From Candidatus Auribacterota bacterium (GTDB lineage Bacteria; Auribacterota; UBA6266): a stretch of 19,560 nucleotides of DNA. Position 1 is the stretch's first letter. Each line of letters starts with the position of its first letter. Of this stretch, positions 1 through 5,737 are shown piece after piece. The stretch spans positions 1 to 19,560 of the forward strand of contig JAFGBE010000004.1 of NCBI GenBank assembly GCA_016933315.1. The letters run 5' to 3'. A program made the translations under genes and the position numbers. The notes below the pieces were generated by a model. That model saw only the letters and a list, made by a program, of their open reading frames with translations. It searched no databases and had not been told where the DNA came from.

Positions 1-2421
1 ATAGTTGCCGAACCCCTTTGCCCAGATATCAATATTCCGGAACGCATCCCCCGACGAGAGCCCGCTTCTCGCATCAGCAAGATGGTCCGTGACATTTTCC
101 TGGAACAGGCTTAATGTTGTATAGTTTGCATCCATCACACCGGCATCTACTGACGGTGTTACCTGAGAAAGAGCGTCCTGGACATCGGTTTGAGAAGTTA
201 ACTGGTCTAACTGTCCGAGGACAGTCATCATGTCACCTGTTCCGTTCCCTCCGGCAGATTCGAGAGCGGTTCCCGCGGCTTTTTCATTTCCTGTTGCCGC
301 TAAAGAGGTATATGTATTTGTTCTGGTCGCGGTAAGAGTAAGGTCATCATTATCCGTTGTCCCCGCGAATGTCAGGACGGCGCTGTTATCTGTGATAGTC
401 CCGGGAACGTTGACAAGCCCACCCGCTGCTGCTCCGTCAATGATTGTGTATGTGGAACCGTTTGCCACGTATCCTGTGACATTTACATCAACAATGCTGG
501 CTGCGGCTACAGTTGCGTTGCCGAGCGATACTACTGACCCGGAAGCAGTAGAGCTTGTCACATCTAGTCTGAGAGTAGAGAGAGCCGGCTGGACATATGT
601 TCCTGTAATATCCAGGGTGCTGCCGTTTACGTCAAGGAACCCTGCCGCGGCTGCCAGCGCGGCATTTCCGGTGATTGTGCTGTCTGCCGTAAGATTAAGT
701 GTTCCTCCTGCGTTTATTGTTGTTAAGGTAGCGGTAATATCGTGCCCAAGGTTGACAATACCACCGTTTATATTCACCGCGGCCAAAGCATTTCCCAATG
801 CATCGCCAATATTCCCTCCCGTTGTTGAACCGCCAAGGTAAGTAAGTGTTCCCGTGCCGTTGACTGATGTTGTAACGGCGCCGGTGATGCTATGGCCCGC
901 GCCAATCTGCAGTGTATTGTTAGCGGCGAAATTTGTGGCAACCGCGAGAATATCACCGTCAATGGTTACGAGGCCGTTACCGACTGTTAAAAGCTTAAGC
1001 CCAGTGCCGGTGGAACCGATATTACCGACAAGCGTATGAGCGCCTTGTAATGTAAGAGTGCCCTCGCCGCTTGTCGTGTTTGTGACAGCGCCGGTGATGC
1101 TGTGTCCGTCGGCAAGGCGCAGTTCATTGTCCCCCGCGAAATTTGTGGCAACCGCGAGAATATCGCCGTCAATAGTTACAAGGCCGTAACCGACATTTAA
1201 AAGTTTAATCCCCGCGCCTGTAGAACCGATGTCGCAGGTAAGCGCGGCGGCGTCATGTATTGTGAGAGTGCCCTGTCCTGTTGTTGTATTAGTAACGTTG
1301 TTAAAACCCATACCGCTTTCTAACCTTACTTCGCCGTCGCCGCCGAAGTTTAAGGTCTGGGCATAAAAATCACAGCCTTCTACTAAAGTGCCGGTGCCGT
1401 TTGCGTTTACTGTTTTGAGTGTGTTGACGCCGGCTCCGCCCAACCAGTCTATCTCAGCATTGCCGCCTAAGGTGAGAGTGCCTGTATCAGCTATTCCGCT
1501 GTCATTTTCAACCGGCCCGTAAAAATCACCGTCTATCTGCAATTCCCCGTCGTGATCGAAGTTGACACCGTTATTGGTATAGACATCGCCTGTAATTTCC
1601 ACTACATCTGTTGGGTCGGCGAAATCCGGCCTTATATCATACCAATCCTCAGTGGCTGTTCCGATGGATGCGTTTATAACGCTGGAACCCTTGAAACGGA
1701 TATAGCCATAGCCGTCACTTTCGGTAGTAATAGTGCCCGCCGCGGCATTCCTGTTGTAATCTGCGTTATCAGCAAATTCAATTTCACCGTCATCCGCGAC
1801 GTAGATTTCTGTGGCATAGACATCGTTGTTGAATGTAACTTTTTCAGGTGATTCTCCGACGTTTATCCTTTTTAAAAGATTAGTGCTTGTGCCGATTTGC
1901 CCGGTCATCGTGCTGGTACCCACGAATGTCAGCGTACCTGTATTAGTCGTAAATGTCGTAACGGCGGCTGTCAGGTTCATATTGTCGGCTATGGATACTG
2001 TGCCGTCCGATGTTGCGGCCGAACCAAATACCAGATTTGTGGCGTTAACAGCTGTCGCTCCGGCCGGGGTTTTTGAGAATGTTACAGTACCGCCTCCGTT
2101 AACGTTTATAGTACCTAATTTGAACCCTCCCGAAACGCCGACATCTCCGTTAACGGCGGAATCACCGGCGAAAGTAAGAGTTCCTTTTCCGTCTTCGTAG
2201 GTTTTTGCGGCATCCTGATTTACGCCGTTGGAGTTAAGAGGCTGTCCGTCGGTCAGGGTGGCTTCTCCATCAGCGGTGAAATTTACGCCGTCTACCTGCC
2301 CAGTCCCGGCAGCTACCGGCGTAGTGCCGGCTCCGATGTCCTGCACTGCCGCATTAACAGACATAGAACAGGCAACGAGACTGAAAAAAATTGATATCAA
2401 AAAAAGCGGGGCTCTTTTCAT
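1..2421 (-). CDS. Autotransporter (type V secretion), passenger and start of barrel domain, 3' partial
   Basis: The frame is open for 807 codons from ATG 2421 to base 1 with no stop; the C-terminus lies outside the window. A CGGAGG ribosome site (2427-2432) sits 5 nt before the ATG. The protein starts with a signal peptide (MKRAPLFLISIFFSLVAC...VNA-AVQD). The passenger is rich in Gly, Thr, Asn and Val, with repeated short strands of the GTLTL / ITGAVT type, as expected for a right-handed beta-helix. Three units of about 70 residues lie in codons 358-567. The passenger ends in the usual pattern (STYTIIDGA..., then LTLTATR), followed by a helical linker (MMTVLGQLDQLTSQ, then ENVTDHLADARSG) and IDIWAKGFGNY. 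That last motif is typical of the start of the PF03797-type autotransporter beta-barrel. Few Cys, as usual for exported passengers. The family exports its passenger through its own C-terminal outer-membrane barrel. The substrate is unknown; adhesin-like is the safest guess. Oddity: LVAC in the signal peptide is a plausible lipobox, so SPI and SPII cleavage are both possible. Confidence 0.88.
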   Translation of the reverse strand, partial: MKRAPLFLISIFFSLVACSMSVNAAVQDIGAGTTPVAAGTGQVDGVNFTADGEATLTDGQPLNSNGVNQDAAKTYEDGKGTLTFAGDSAVNGDVGVSGGFKLGTINVNGGGTVTFSKTPAGATAVNATNLVFGSAATSDGTVSIADNMNLTAAVTTFTTNTGTLTFVGTSTMTGQIGTSTNLLKRINVGESPEKVTFNNDVYATEIYVADDGEIEFADNADYNRNAAAGTITTESDGYGYIRFKGSSVINASIGTATEDWYDIRPDFADPTDVVEITGDVYTNNGVNFDHDGELQIDGDFYGPVENDSGIADTGTLTLGGNAEIDWLGGAGVNTLKTVNANGTGTLVEGCDFYAQTLNFGGDGEVRLESGMGFNNVTNTTTGQGTLTIHDAAALTCDIGSTGAGIKLLNVGYGLVTIDGDILAVATNFAGDNELRLADGHSITGAVTNTTSGEGTLTLQGAHTLVGNIGSTGTGLKLLTVGNGLVTIDGDILAVATNFAANNTLQIGAGHSITGAVTTSVNGTGTLTYLGGSTTGGNIGDALGNALAAVNINGGIVNLGHDITATLTTINAGGTLNLTADSTITGNAALAAAAGFLDVNGSTLDITGTYVQPALSTLRLDVTSSTASGSVVSLGNATVAAASIVDVNVTGYVANGSTYTIIDGAAAGGLVNVPGTITDNSAVLTFAGTTDNDDLTLTATRTNTYTSLAATGNEKAAGTALESAGGNGTGDMMTVLGQLDQLTSQTDVQDALSQVTPSVDAGVMDANYTTLSLFQENVTDHLADARSGLSSGDAFRNIDIWAKGFGNY
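721..1350 (-). repeat. Three tandem about 70-residue passenger repeats in the autotransporter
   Basis: Reading on the minus strand, copy 1 is 1350-1144 (69 codons), copy 2 is 1143-934 (70 codons) and copy 3 is about 933-721 (diverged). Each begins with NF-[AG]-x-[DN], continues through GHSITGAVT and GTLTL, then NIGSTGTG, LVTI and DGDILAVAT. DNA identity is highest around the NF boundary, where ATTTGTGGCAACCGCGAGAA recurs at 931 and 1141, exactly 210 bases apart. Such repeats form successive beta-helix rungs and can expand or contract by recombination. Confidence 0.8.
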
Positions 2422-2774
2422 CGTTTCCTCCGTTTTTAGATAATCGCTGCTTATATAAAATATCTTAATAAGCGGAATAAAGTTGGGAGGGGAGAATCTT
2501 CTTTTGGGGAGAAAGATGTATTAAATTTTTCCCGATTGTCGGAACGCTCTCTATTCTTCCCAAAGGCTGAATATCATTCAATCCAACTCTTTGGTATTGT
2601 CAGCTGCTTATTTGTCTGCATTGTAACTGAATTTAAATGGATTATCAATTTTAAATAAAATATTTTGGGATGTAAAATTATTGTGTTTTTGCATGAGAGG
2701 GGAGGGTGTTTCTTGGAAATACTTGTCTACCTTAGGCAGAGAGCATTATCCCTCCTGCGGCGGGCAGGTGTTAT

Positions 2775-2853
2775 TCGATTGCTCTGTTTAATAAAAAACC
2801 CCACTCAATAAATGAGCAGGGTTTTTTATTTCAAACTGGCTCCCCCGGCTGGA
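2775..2853 (-). repeat. Degraded second copy of the tRNA-Asn 3' end and terminator
   Basis: This segment matches the tRNA-Asn 3' flank at 3086-3153. A 27-base block (2775-2801 against 3086-3112) is identical, and so is a 21-base block (2833-2853 against 3133-3153) covering the end of the T-stem, the acceptor strand and the encoded CCA. The terminator stem between them has diverged. Upstream tRNA sequence is missing, replaced by palindromic DNA, so this is a remnant and not a functional tRNA. It implies a local duplication or an integration event using the tRNA end. Confidence 0.7.
2793..2827 (-). terminator. Terminator-like hairpin of the degraded copy
   Basis: On the minus strand, an A-run and CCC are followed by an inner CTCA/TGAG stem, then GGG and a T-run. 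The geometry suits an intrinsic terminator. The A/T-run symmetry means it could also work on the plus strand. It is the diverged equivalent of the tRNA terminator at 3104-3129. Confidence 0.5.
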
Positions 2854-2997
2854 TTGCGCTTCGCGCCCCTCTCTACGTTCGGGGGTCTGACCTCGCCGAT
2901 TTTGCTTTGCAAAACCAAGCAGGCAAGGTTCACCGTTCTCCACAACTCAGGTAAAAATAAAAAGCCGAAACGAACCCAGGGGTTCGAGCCCAGCCGG
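2845..2997. repeat. 153-bp segment bounded by 8-bp inverted T-stem-like repeats
   Basis: CCGGCTGG at 2845-2852 is matched by its exact inverse CCAGCCGG at 2990-2997. Both ends resemble tRNA T-arm sequence: the right end reads GGGGTTCGAGCCCAGCCGG on the plus strand. Inside are two small palindromes and no reading frame of substance. It may be a degraded mobile element or an inverted duplication built from the tRNA end. The nature of the segment is uncertain. Confidence 0.4.
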
Positions 2998-3103
2998 AAC
3001 AACGCTGAGGAAAGACTTTTTGAAATTAGAAAATAGAGCAGTAGACCGCAATCGATTTTTTTTGTCTATTTTCTATTATCAATTCTCGATTGCTCTGTTT
3101 AAT

Positions 3104-3129
3104 AAAAAACCCACTTTCGTGGGCTTTTT
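3104..3129 (-). terminator. Intrinsic terminator of tRNA-Asn
   Basis: On the minus strand this reads AAAAAGCCCAC, a GAAA loop, then GTGGG and TTTTTT: a GC-rich 5-bp core extended by A/T pairs and followed by a T-run. It starts about 8 bases after the encoded CCA of tRNA-Asn and is the natural end of that transcript. Confidence 0.85.
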
Positions 3130-3136
3130 ATTAAAC

Positions 3137-3485
3137 TGGCTCCCCCGGCTGGACTCGAACCAGCGACCTAATGGTTAACAGCCATCCGCTCTCAAAATTG
3201 TTACTTTTACCGTCGGTAAAAGGATTGGTCATTTCTGCCAATCTCTCCTGTTTCCATTGCAGGTTATAGCAGGAGTTCGGACTATCGCTTTCCACCAAAT
3301 TGTTTCGGTGGATTCTGTCACTTAGTCTCTCACGCTGTCCGTTATAAGGACTTGCGCCTTGTCACCCACCTCTGGGCTTCCAAGCCTATCAGACAGAATT
3401 TAAAGTCGGCATCTACTTTGGCGTTTTGGGCGGATTAATCCGCTCTCCGCCAAAGGCGGACAAGTACCGACTGAGCTACAGGGGA
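3137..3485 (-). tRNA. tRNA-Asn(GUU) interrupted in the D-loop by a group I intron
   Basis: The 5' exon is 3485-3466 (20 nt) and the 3' exon 3192-3137 (56 nt). Joined, they give a perfect 76-nt tRNA: acceptor TCCCCTG pairs with CGGGGGA (one G.U), D-stem GCTC/GAGC, D-loop AGTCGGTA, anticodon stem GATGG/CCATT with loop CTGTTAA (anticodon GTT), variable loop AGGTC, T-arm GCTGG-TTCGAGT-CCAGC, discriminator G and an encoded CCA. The intron lies between U20 and A21 of the D-loop. A consensus promoter (3571-3598) and an intrinsic terminator (3104-3129) flank it, so it is probably expressed. Standard tRNA searches expect an intron near the anticodon and may miss it or report only a 3' fragment. I cannot see whether the genome has another tRNA-Asn. 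Confidence 0.9.
3193..3465 (-). ncRNA. Group I intron (273 nt, no homing endonuclease) in tRNA-Asn
   Basis: All positions are read on the minus strand. P1: exon AGUCGGU (3472-3466) pairs with GCCGACU (3410-3404), with the last exon U opposite G, the classic 5' splice-site wobble. The last intron base is G (3193), as in all group I introns. P3: ATTCTGTC (3399-3392) with GACAGAAT (3319-3312). P7: GACTA in GTGAGAGACTAAGTG (3327-3323) with TAGTC in GCGATAGTCCG (3284-3280), matching the family R and S elements. P6: GTCC/GGAC. P8: CCACC (3311-3307) with GGTGG (3296-3292). P9-type hairpins follow: CTCCTG/CAGGAG, ATTGG/CCAAT and CTTTTACC/GGTAAAAG. The 55-nt P1 loop carries two palindromes, including TCCGCCTTTGGCGGA. 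P4/P5 pair imperfectly by eye. No reading frame for an endonuclease fits inside. The subgroup cannot be assigned by hand. Confidence 0.88.
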
Positions 3486-3539
3486 ACAATAACGTTACCG
3501 CCTGACACTGCCTTTTGACAGGCAGGTACAGGGGAACAA
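3477..3539 (-). repeat. 13-bp direct repeats flanking a hairpin insert in the tRNA leader
   Basis: TTGTTCCCCTGTA occurs at 3539-3527 and again at 3489-3477, where it spans the tRNA 5' end. The 37 bases between contain CTGCC...GGCAG and TGTCAGGCGG inverted elements. The arrangement looks like insertion of a small palindromic element with target duplication. As a result the primary transcript carries two copies of the first nine tRNA bases. Confidence 0.6.
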
Positions 3540-3570
3540 ATGTTTTTAAAGAACAAGAATAGACTGTGAA

Positions 3571-3598
3571 ATTATAGTGAATCAGGCGGATTTGTCAA
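3571..3598 (-). promoter_or_regulatory. Sigma70-type promoter of tRNA-Asn
   Basis: On the minus strand TTGACA (3598-3593) and TATAAT (3576-3571) are both exact consensus with a 16-bp spacer. Transcription should start near 3564 and give a leader of about 80 nt before the tRNA. Confidence 0.85.
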
Positions 3599-3625
3599 CC
3601 TATTATTAGGTGTTTTGAGTATCTC

Positions 3626-3654
3626 TTGCTATTTTACGCGCTTGGTGATATTTT
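3626..3654 (+). promoter_or_regulatory. Possible promoter of the glycosidase operon
   Basis: TTGCTA (3626-3631) and TATTTT (3649-3654) are separated by 17 bp. A start near 3661 would leave a short leader that contains the GGGGGTG ribosome site. The match is partial, so this is tentative. Confidence 0.35.
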
Positions 3655-3666
3655 CTTTAGTTTATA

Positions 3667-3681
3667 GGGGGTGCTTTTCTG
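3667..3681 (+). promoter_or_regulatory. Ribosome site GGGGGTG placed before an in-frame CTG
   Basis: GGGGGTG (3667-3673) is followed after 5 nt by CTG (3679-3681), in frame with the glycosidase and with no stop between. The AsmA-like gene in the same operon uses the identical GGGGGTG with the same 5-nt spacing before its ATG at 6934. The first conventional start here, TTG 3706, has AGAGGG directly abutting it, which is too close to work well. CTG 3679 is therefore a serious candidate start, adding nine residues. Confidence 0.5.
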
Positions 3682-3705
3682 AATAACATCGAAAATTCAA
3701 GAGGG

Positions 3706-5733
3706 TTGGCGGGGTGGACCGCTTATTCGTGGAATACTTTCATCGGCAGGGATGGTTCTTTTGCCCCTGAACCCTATCCTTTCCAGCTCAAATTTCGCAT
3801 ACTTGATGGGAAATCCGGCAAAATCTATGACCCCCTGAGGTTAAATACCGCTTGGTCTCTTCACAAAGGCAGGTTTCCCGTAAATATCATCAGATGGCAG
3901 GCCGGCGCATGCGCCGTCGAAGAGACTATCTTTGCCGCGAAACATAAGGAAAACGGGGTTTTGAACCTTGCCCGCGTTTCCGTGACAAATAAGGATAAAA
4001 ACAGCAAAAAACTGGTTTTAGTCATAGATATTGTCCGCAATCCGCTTTTGAGATTCAAATCGGCGGGAATAGAGAAAATCGAGCCGGGCAGGAAAGGCTC
4101 CTTGAAAGTCAACGGCATAGAATGTATTTATGTAAAAGGCGCGGCCTCCAAGTTTGATAAAGGCAGGGCGGTCTTGTCCTGCGAGTTGAAGTTGGGCACA
4201 GGGGAAGAGAAAGCGGTTTATATATGCGTCCCTTCCGGAGAAGCGGCCGCAAAATTTTCTTTTAAGGGCGTTGATTTTGGAAAAAAACTTATTGAGGCCG
4301 AAAAATACTGGAATGACATTGTTCCGCTGAAACTGGAACTGCCCGATAAACGGTATGCCGACCTGTTTTATTCCTCGCTGTATTATCTTCTTATAATGAT
4401 GAAAGGCAAAGAAGTCTGCCCCGGGCCGCTAAATTATAAGTCATTTTATATACATGATGGAGTGGAGATGGTCAATGCCCTTGATGTCTGCGGCCTGCGC
4501 GATATCGCTGAAAAGGCCCTCAATGTTTTCAATTACAGGATAGGGGACGGTTATCTTGACGGGCTCGGGGGAAGCATTTTCGCGCTTTTCGAGCATTTCA
4601 GGCTGGACAGGGATATTAAATACCTGAAGGAAATATATCCCCGCATCATCAAAAGCGCAGGTTTGATTAAATCCAAAAGGGCGCCCCAGCTTTCGCCGGA
4701 ACTTAAAAATTCCCCGCTCCACGGTTTGCTGCATACTTCAGTGAGCCAGGATAATTTCGGCACGCACGCGCACCTGTATCTGGATAACTGGTGGGCGCTT
4801 GTCGGCTTGAGGTGCGCCGTGCTCGCGGCGGAAGCGCTTAAAAAGAAGAAAGATGCCCTGTGGCTTAAGAAAGAATACGCGTTTTTAGAAAAATCAATCA
4901 ATGACAGCCTTAAAAAAGTCTTAAAACGGGAAAAAATATCTTATATGCCGGCTTTCGCCGATTTCTGGCCTGCCGGTGAGAGAAAAATAGACCATGAACA
5001 CAGGATTCTCGGCGACACGCAGATGGCGTGGGCGCACCGCCCGGCGCTGTTCCCCGGAAAAAGCCTCGGCATAAGAATACCGGAGGCTCTTTTCAGGAAG
5101 TCGTATAAGAAATACTGGAAGAAGGCCGGTGCGTTTTCCTCTTATGACGGCGGGTGGTTTGTTGAATATGAGAAAGTTTTCTGGGGGTATAATTTCCTGC
5201 TTGCCCACCCGATGATGTACTTAGGCATGGAGGATGTCGCGCTGAAAAATATCGAGTGGGGGGTAAAAAACCAGTCCTGTCCCGGAGGCTGGATGGAAGC
5301 CATGCCGGCGAAAAAGAATAAAAAGGGGGAATGGGAGATCGCGGACGGCATCATAGGCGATGTCCCGCACGGCTGGTCGGCCGCGTTTTATATTTTGCTT
5401 TTGAGGAATATGATTATAAGGGAGGAAGCTGACCGGATTGTCCTTTTTTCCGCTGCGCCTGAGAGCTGGTTTGTGGATGGGGAAAACATTGAAATTAAGG
5501 ATGCCCCTACCCATTTCGGGAAAATCAGCCTTAAGTGCGAGGGTTTCATGAGAGAAAGGTTTATAAGGCTTGAGATAGATATGAAAACTCCCCCTTCGGG
5601 CGGATTTAAAATCAGTATTCCCGGGAATAAAAAAATAAAATATGTGGAAATCAACGGCCGAAAAGTCGCGCCGGCAAAGGGGAGGATATACAGCGCGCCT
5701 CCCTGTTCAAAGAAAATAATTTTCGGTTTTTGA
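3706..5733 (+). CDS. Six-hairpin glycosidase-like enzyme, cytoplasmic
   Basis: A 675-residue protein without signal peptide. The N-terminal third is beta-rich (WTAYSWNTFIGRDG, then a sandwich-like region to about residue 205). The rest looks like an (alpha/alpha)6 barrel: PGPLNYKSFYIHDGVEM around 244-256, GYLDGLGGSIFALFEHF around 285, HLYLDNWWAL around 360, GGWMEAMP near 527 and GDVPHGWSAAFYILLLRNM from about 550. A short beta-rich tail carries DAPTHFGKISL. This order resembles bacterial six-hairpin glycoside hydrolases (GH15/GH63/GH37-like clans). The substrate is not readable. Asp in IHDG and Glu in GWMEAMP are candidate catalytic acids only. The listed start is the first conventional codon (TTG), but CTG 3679 has the better ribosome site. 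Next gene follows after 4 nt, so they are co-transcribed. An alpha-glucan role is suggested by the nearby GH13 gene, but unproven. Confidence 0.75.
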   Translation: MAGWTAYSWNTFIGRDGSFAPEPYPFQLKFRILDGKSGKIYDPLRLNTAWSLHKGRFPVNIIRWQAGACAVEETIFAAKHKENGVLNLARVSVTNKDKNSKKLVLVIDIVRNPLLRFKSAGIEKIEPGRKGSLKVNGIECIYVKGAASKFDKGRAVLSCELKLGTGEEKAVYICVPSGEAAAKFSFKGVDFGKKLIEAEKYWNDIVPLKLELPDKRYADLFYSSLYYLLIMMKGKEVCPGPLNYKSFYIHDGVEMVNALDVCGLRDIAEKALNVFNYRIGDGYLDGLGGSIFALFEHFRLDRDIKYLKEIYPRIIKSAGLIKSKRAPQLSPELKNSPLHGLLHTSVSQDNFGTHAHLYLDNWWALVGLRCAVLAAEALKKKKDALWLKKEYAFLEKSINDSLKKVLKREKISYMPAFADFWPAGERKIDHEHRILGDTQMAWAHRPALFPGKSLGIRIPEALFRKSYKKYWKKAGAFSSYDGGWFVEYEKVFWGYNFLLAHPMMYLGMEDVALKNIEWGVKNQSCPGGWMEAMPAKKNKKGEWEIADGIIGDVPHGWSAAFYILLLRNMIIREEADRIVLFSAAPESWFVDGENIEIKDAPTHFGKISLKCEGFMRERFIRLEIDMKTPPSGGFKISIPGNKKIKYVEINGRKVAPAKGRIYSAPPCSKKIIFGF

Positions 5734-5737
5734 GAAA

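Larger units (their letters stand above)
2444..3103. other. Non-coding interval with palindromes and a degraded tRNA-like copy
   Basis: No convincing gene lies here. The AT-rich stretch 2444-2750 is upstream of the autotransporter and should hold its promoter, but I see no clear -35/-10 pair. From 2754 the sequence is a series of small palindromes: 2754-2768 (CCTGC/GCAGG arms), 2856-2866 (GCGC-TTC-GCGC), 2900-2914 (TTTTGC-TTT-GCAAAA) and 3028-3037 with 3065-3074 (AGAAAATAGA / TCTATTTTCT). The reading frame at 2812-3036 overlaps these palindromes and tRNA remnants and is not credible as a gene. Confidence 0.7.

Noticed and set aside
721..1350. CRISPR array
   Set aside because: The repeats are long, in frame and coding, without short uniform repeats and spacers.
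1..2421. Autotransporter as a pseudogene
   Set aside because: No stop or frameshift was found on a triplet-by-triplet check; only the window edge truncates it.
114..2443. Several plus-strand reading frames
   Set aside because: They are antisense shadows of the minus-strand autotransporter, which is open for 807 codons with signal peptide, ribosome site and family motifs.
2812..3036. A 74-residue plus-strand reading frame
   Set aside because: It overlaps the terminator remnant, tRNA-like sequence and palindromes, with no ribosome site or recognisable protein.
3193..3465. Group II intron, archaeal-type bulge-helix-bulge intron, or homing endonuclease gene
   Set aside because: P1 with U.G pair, P3/P7/P8 and the terminal G fit group I. 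There is no domain V hairpin or GUGYG start, and no endonuclease frame.
3421..3485. A separate tRNA or tRNA pseudogene made of the 5' half plus the GAGCGGATTAATCC hairpin
   Set aside because: It lacks a T-arm and an acceptor 3' strand; joining to the 3' half across the intron gives a perfect tRNA-Asn.
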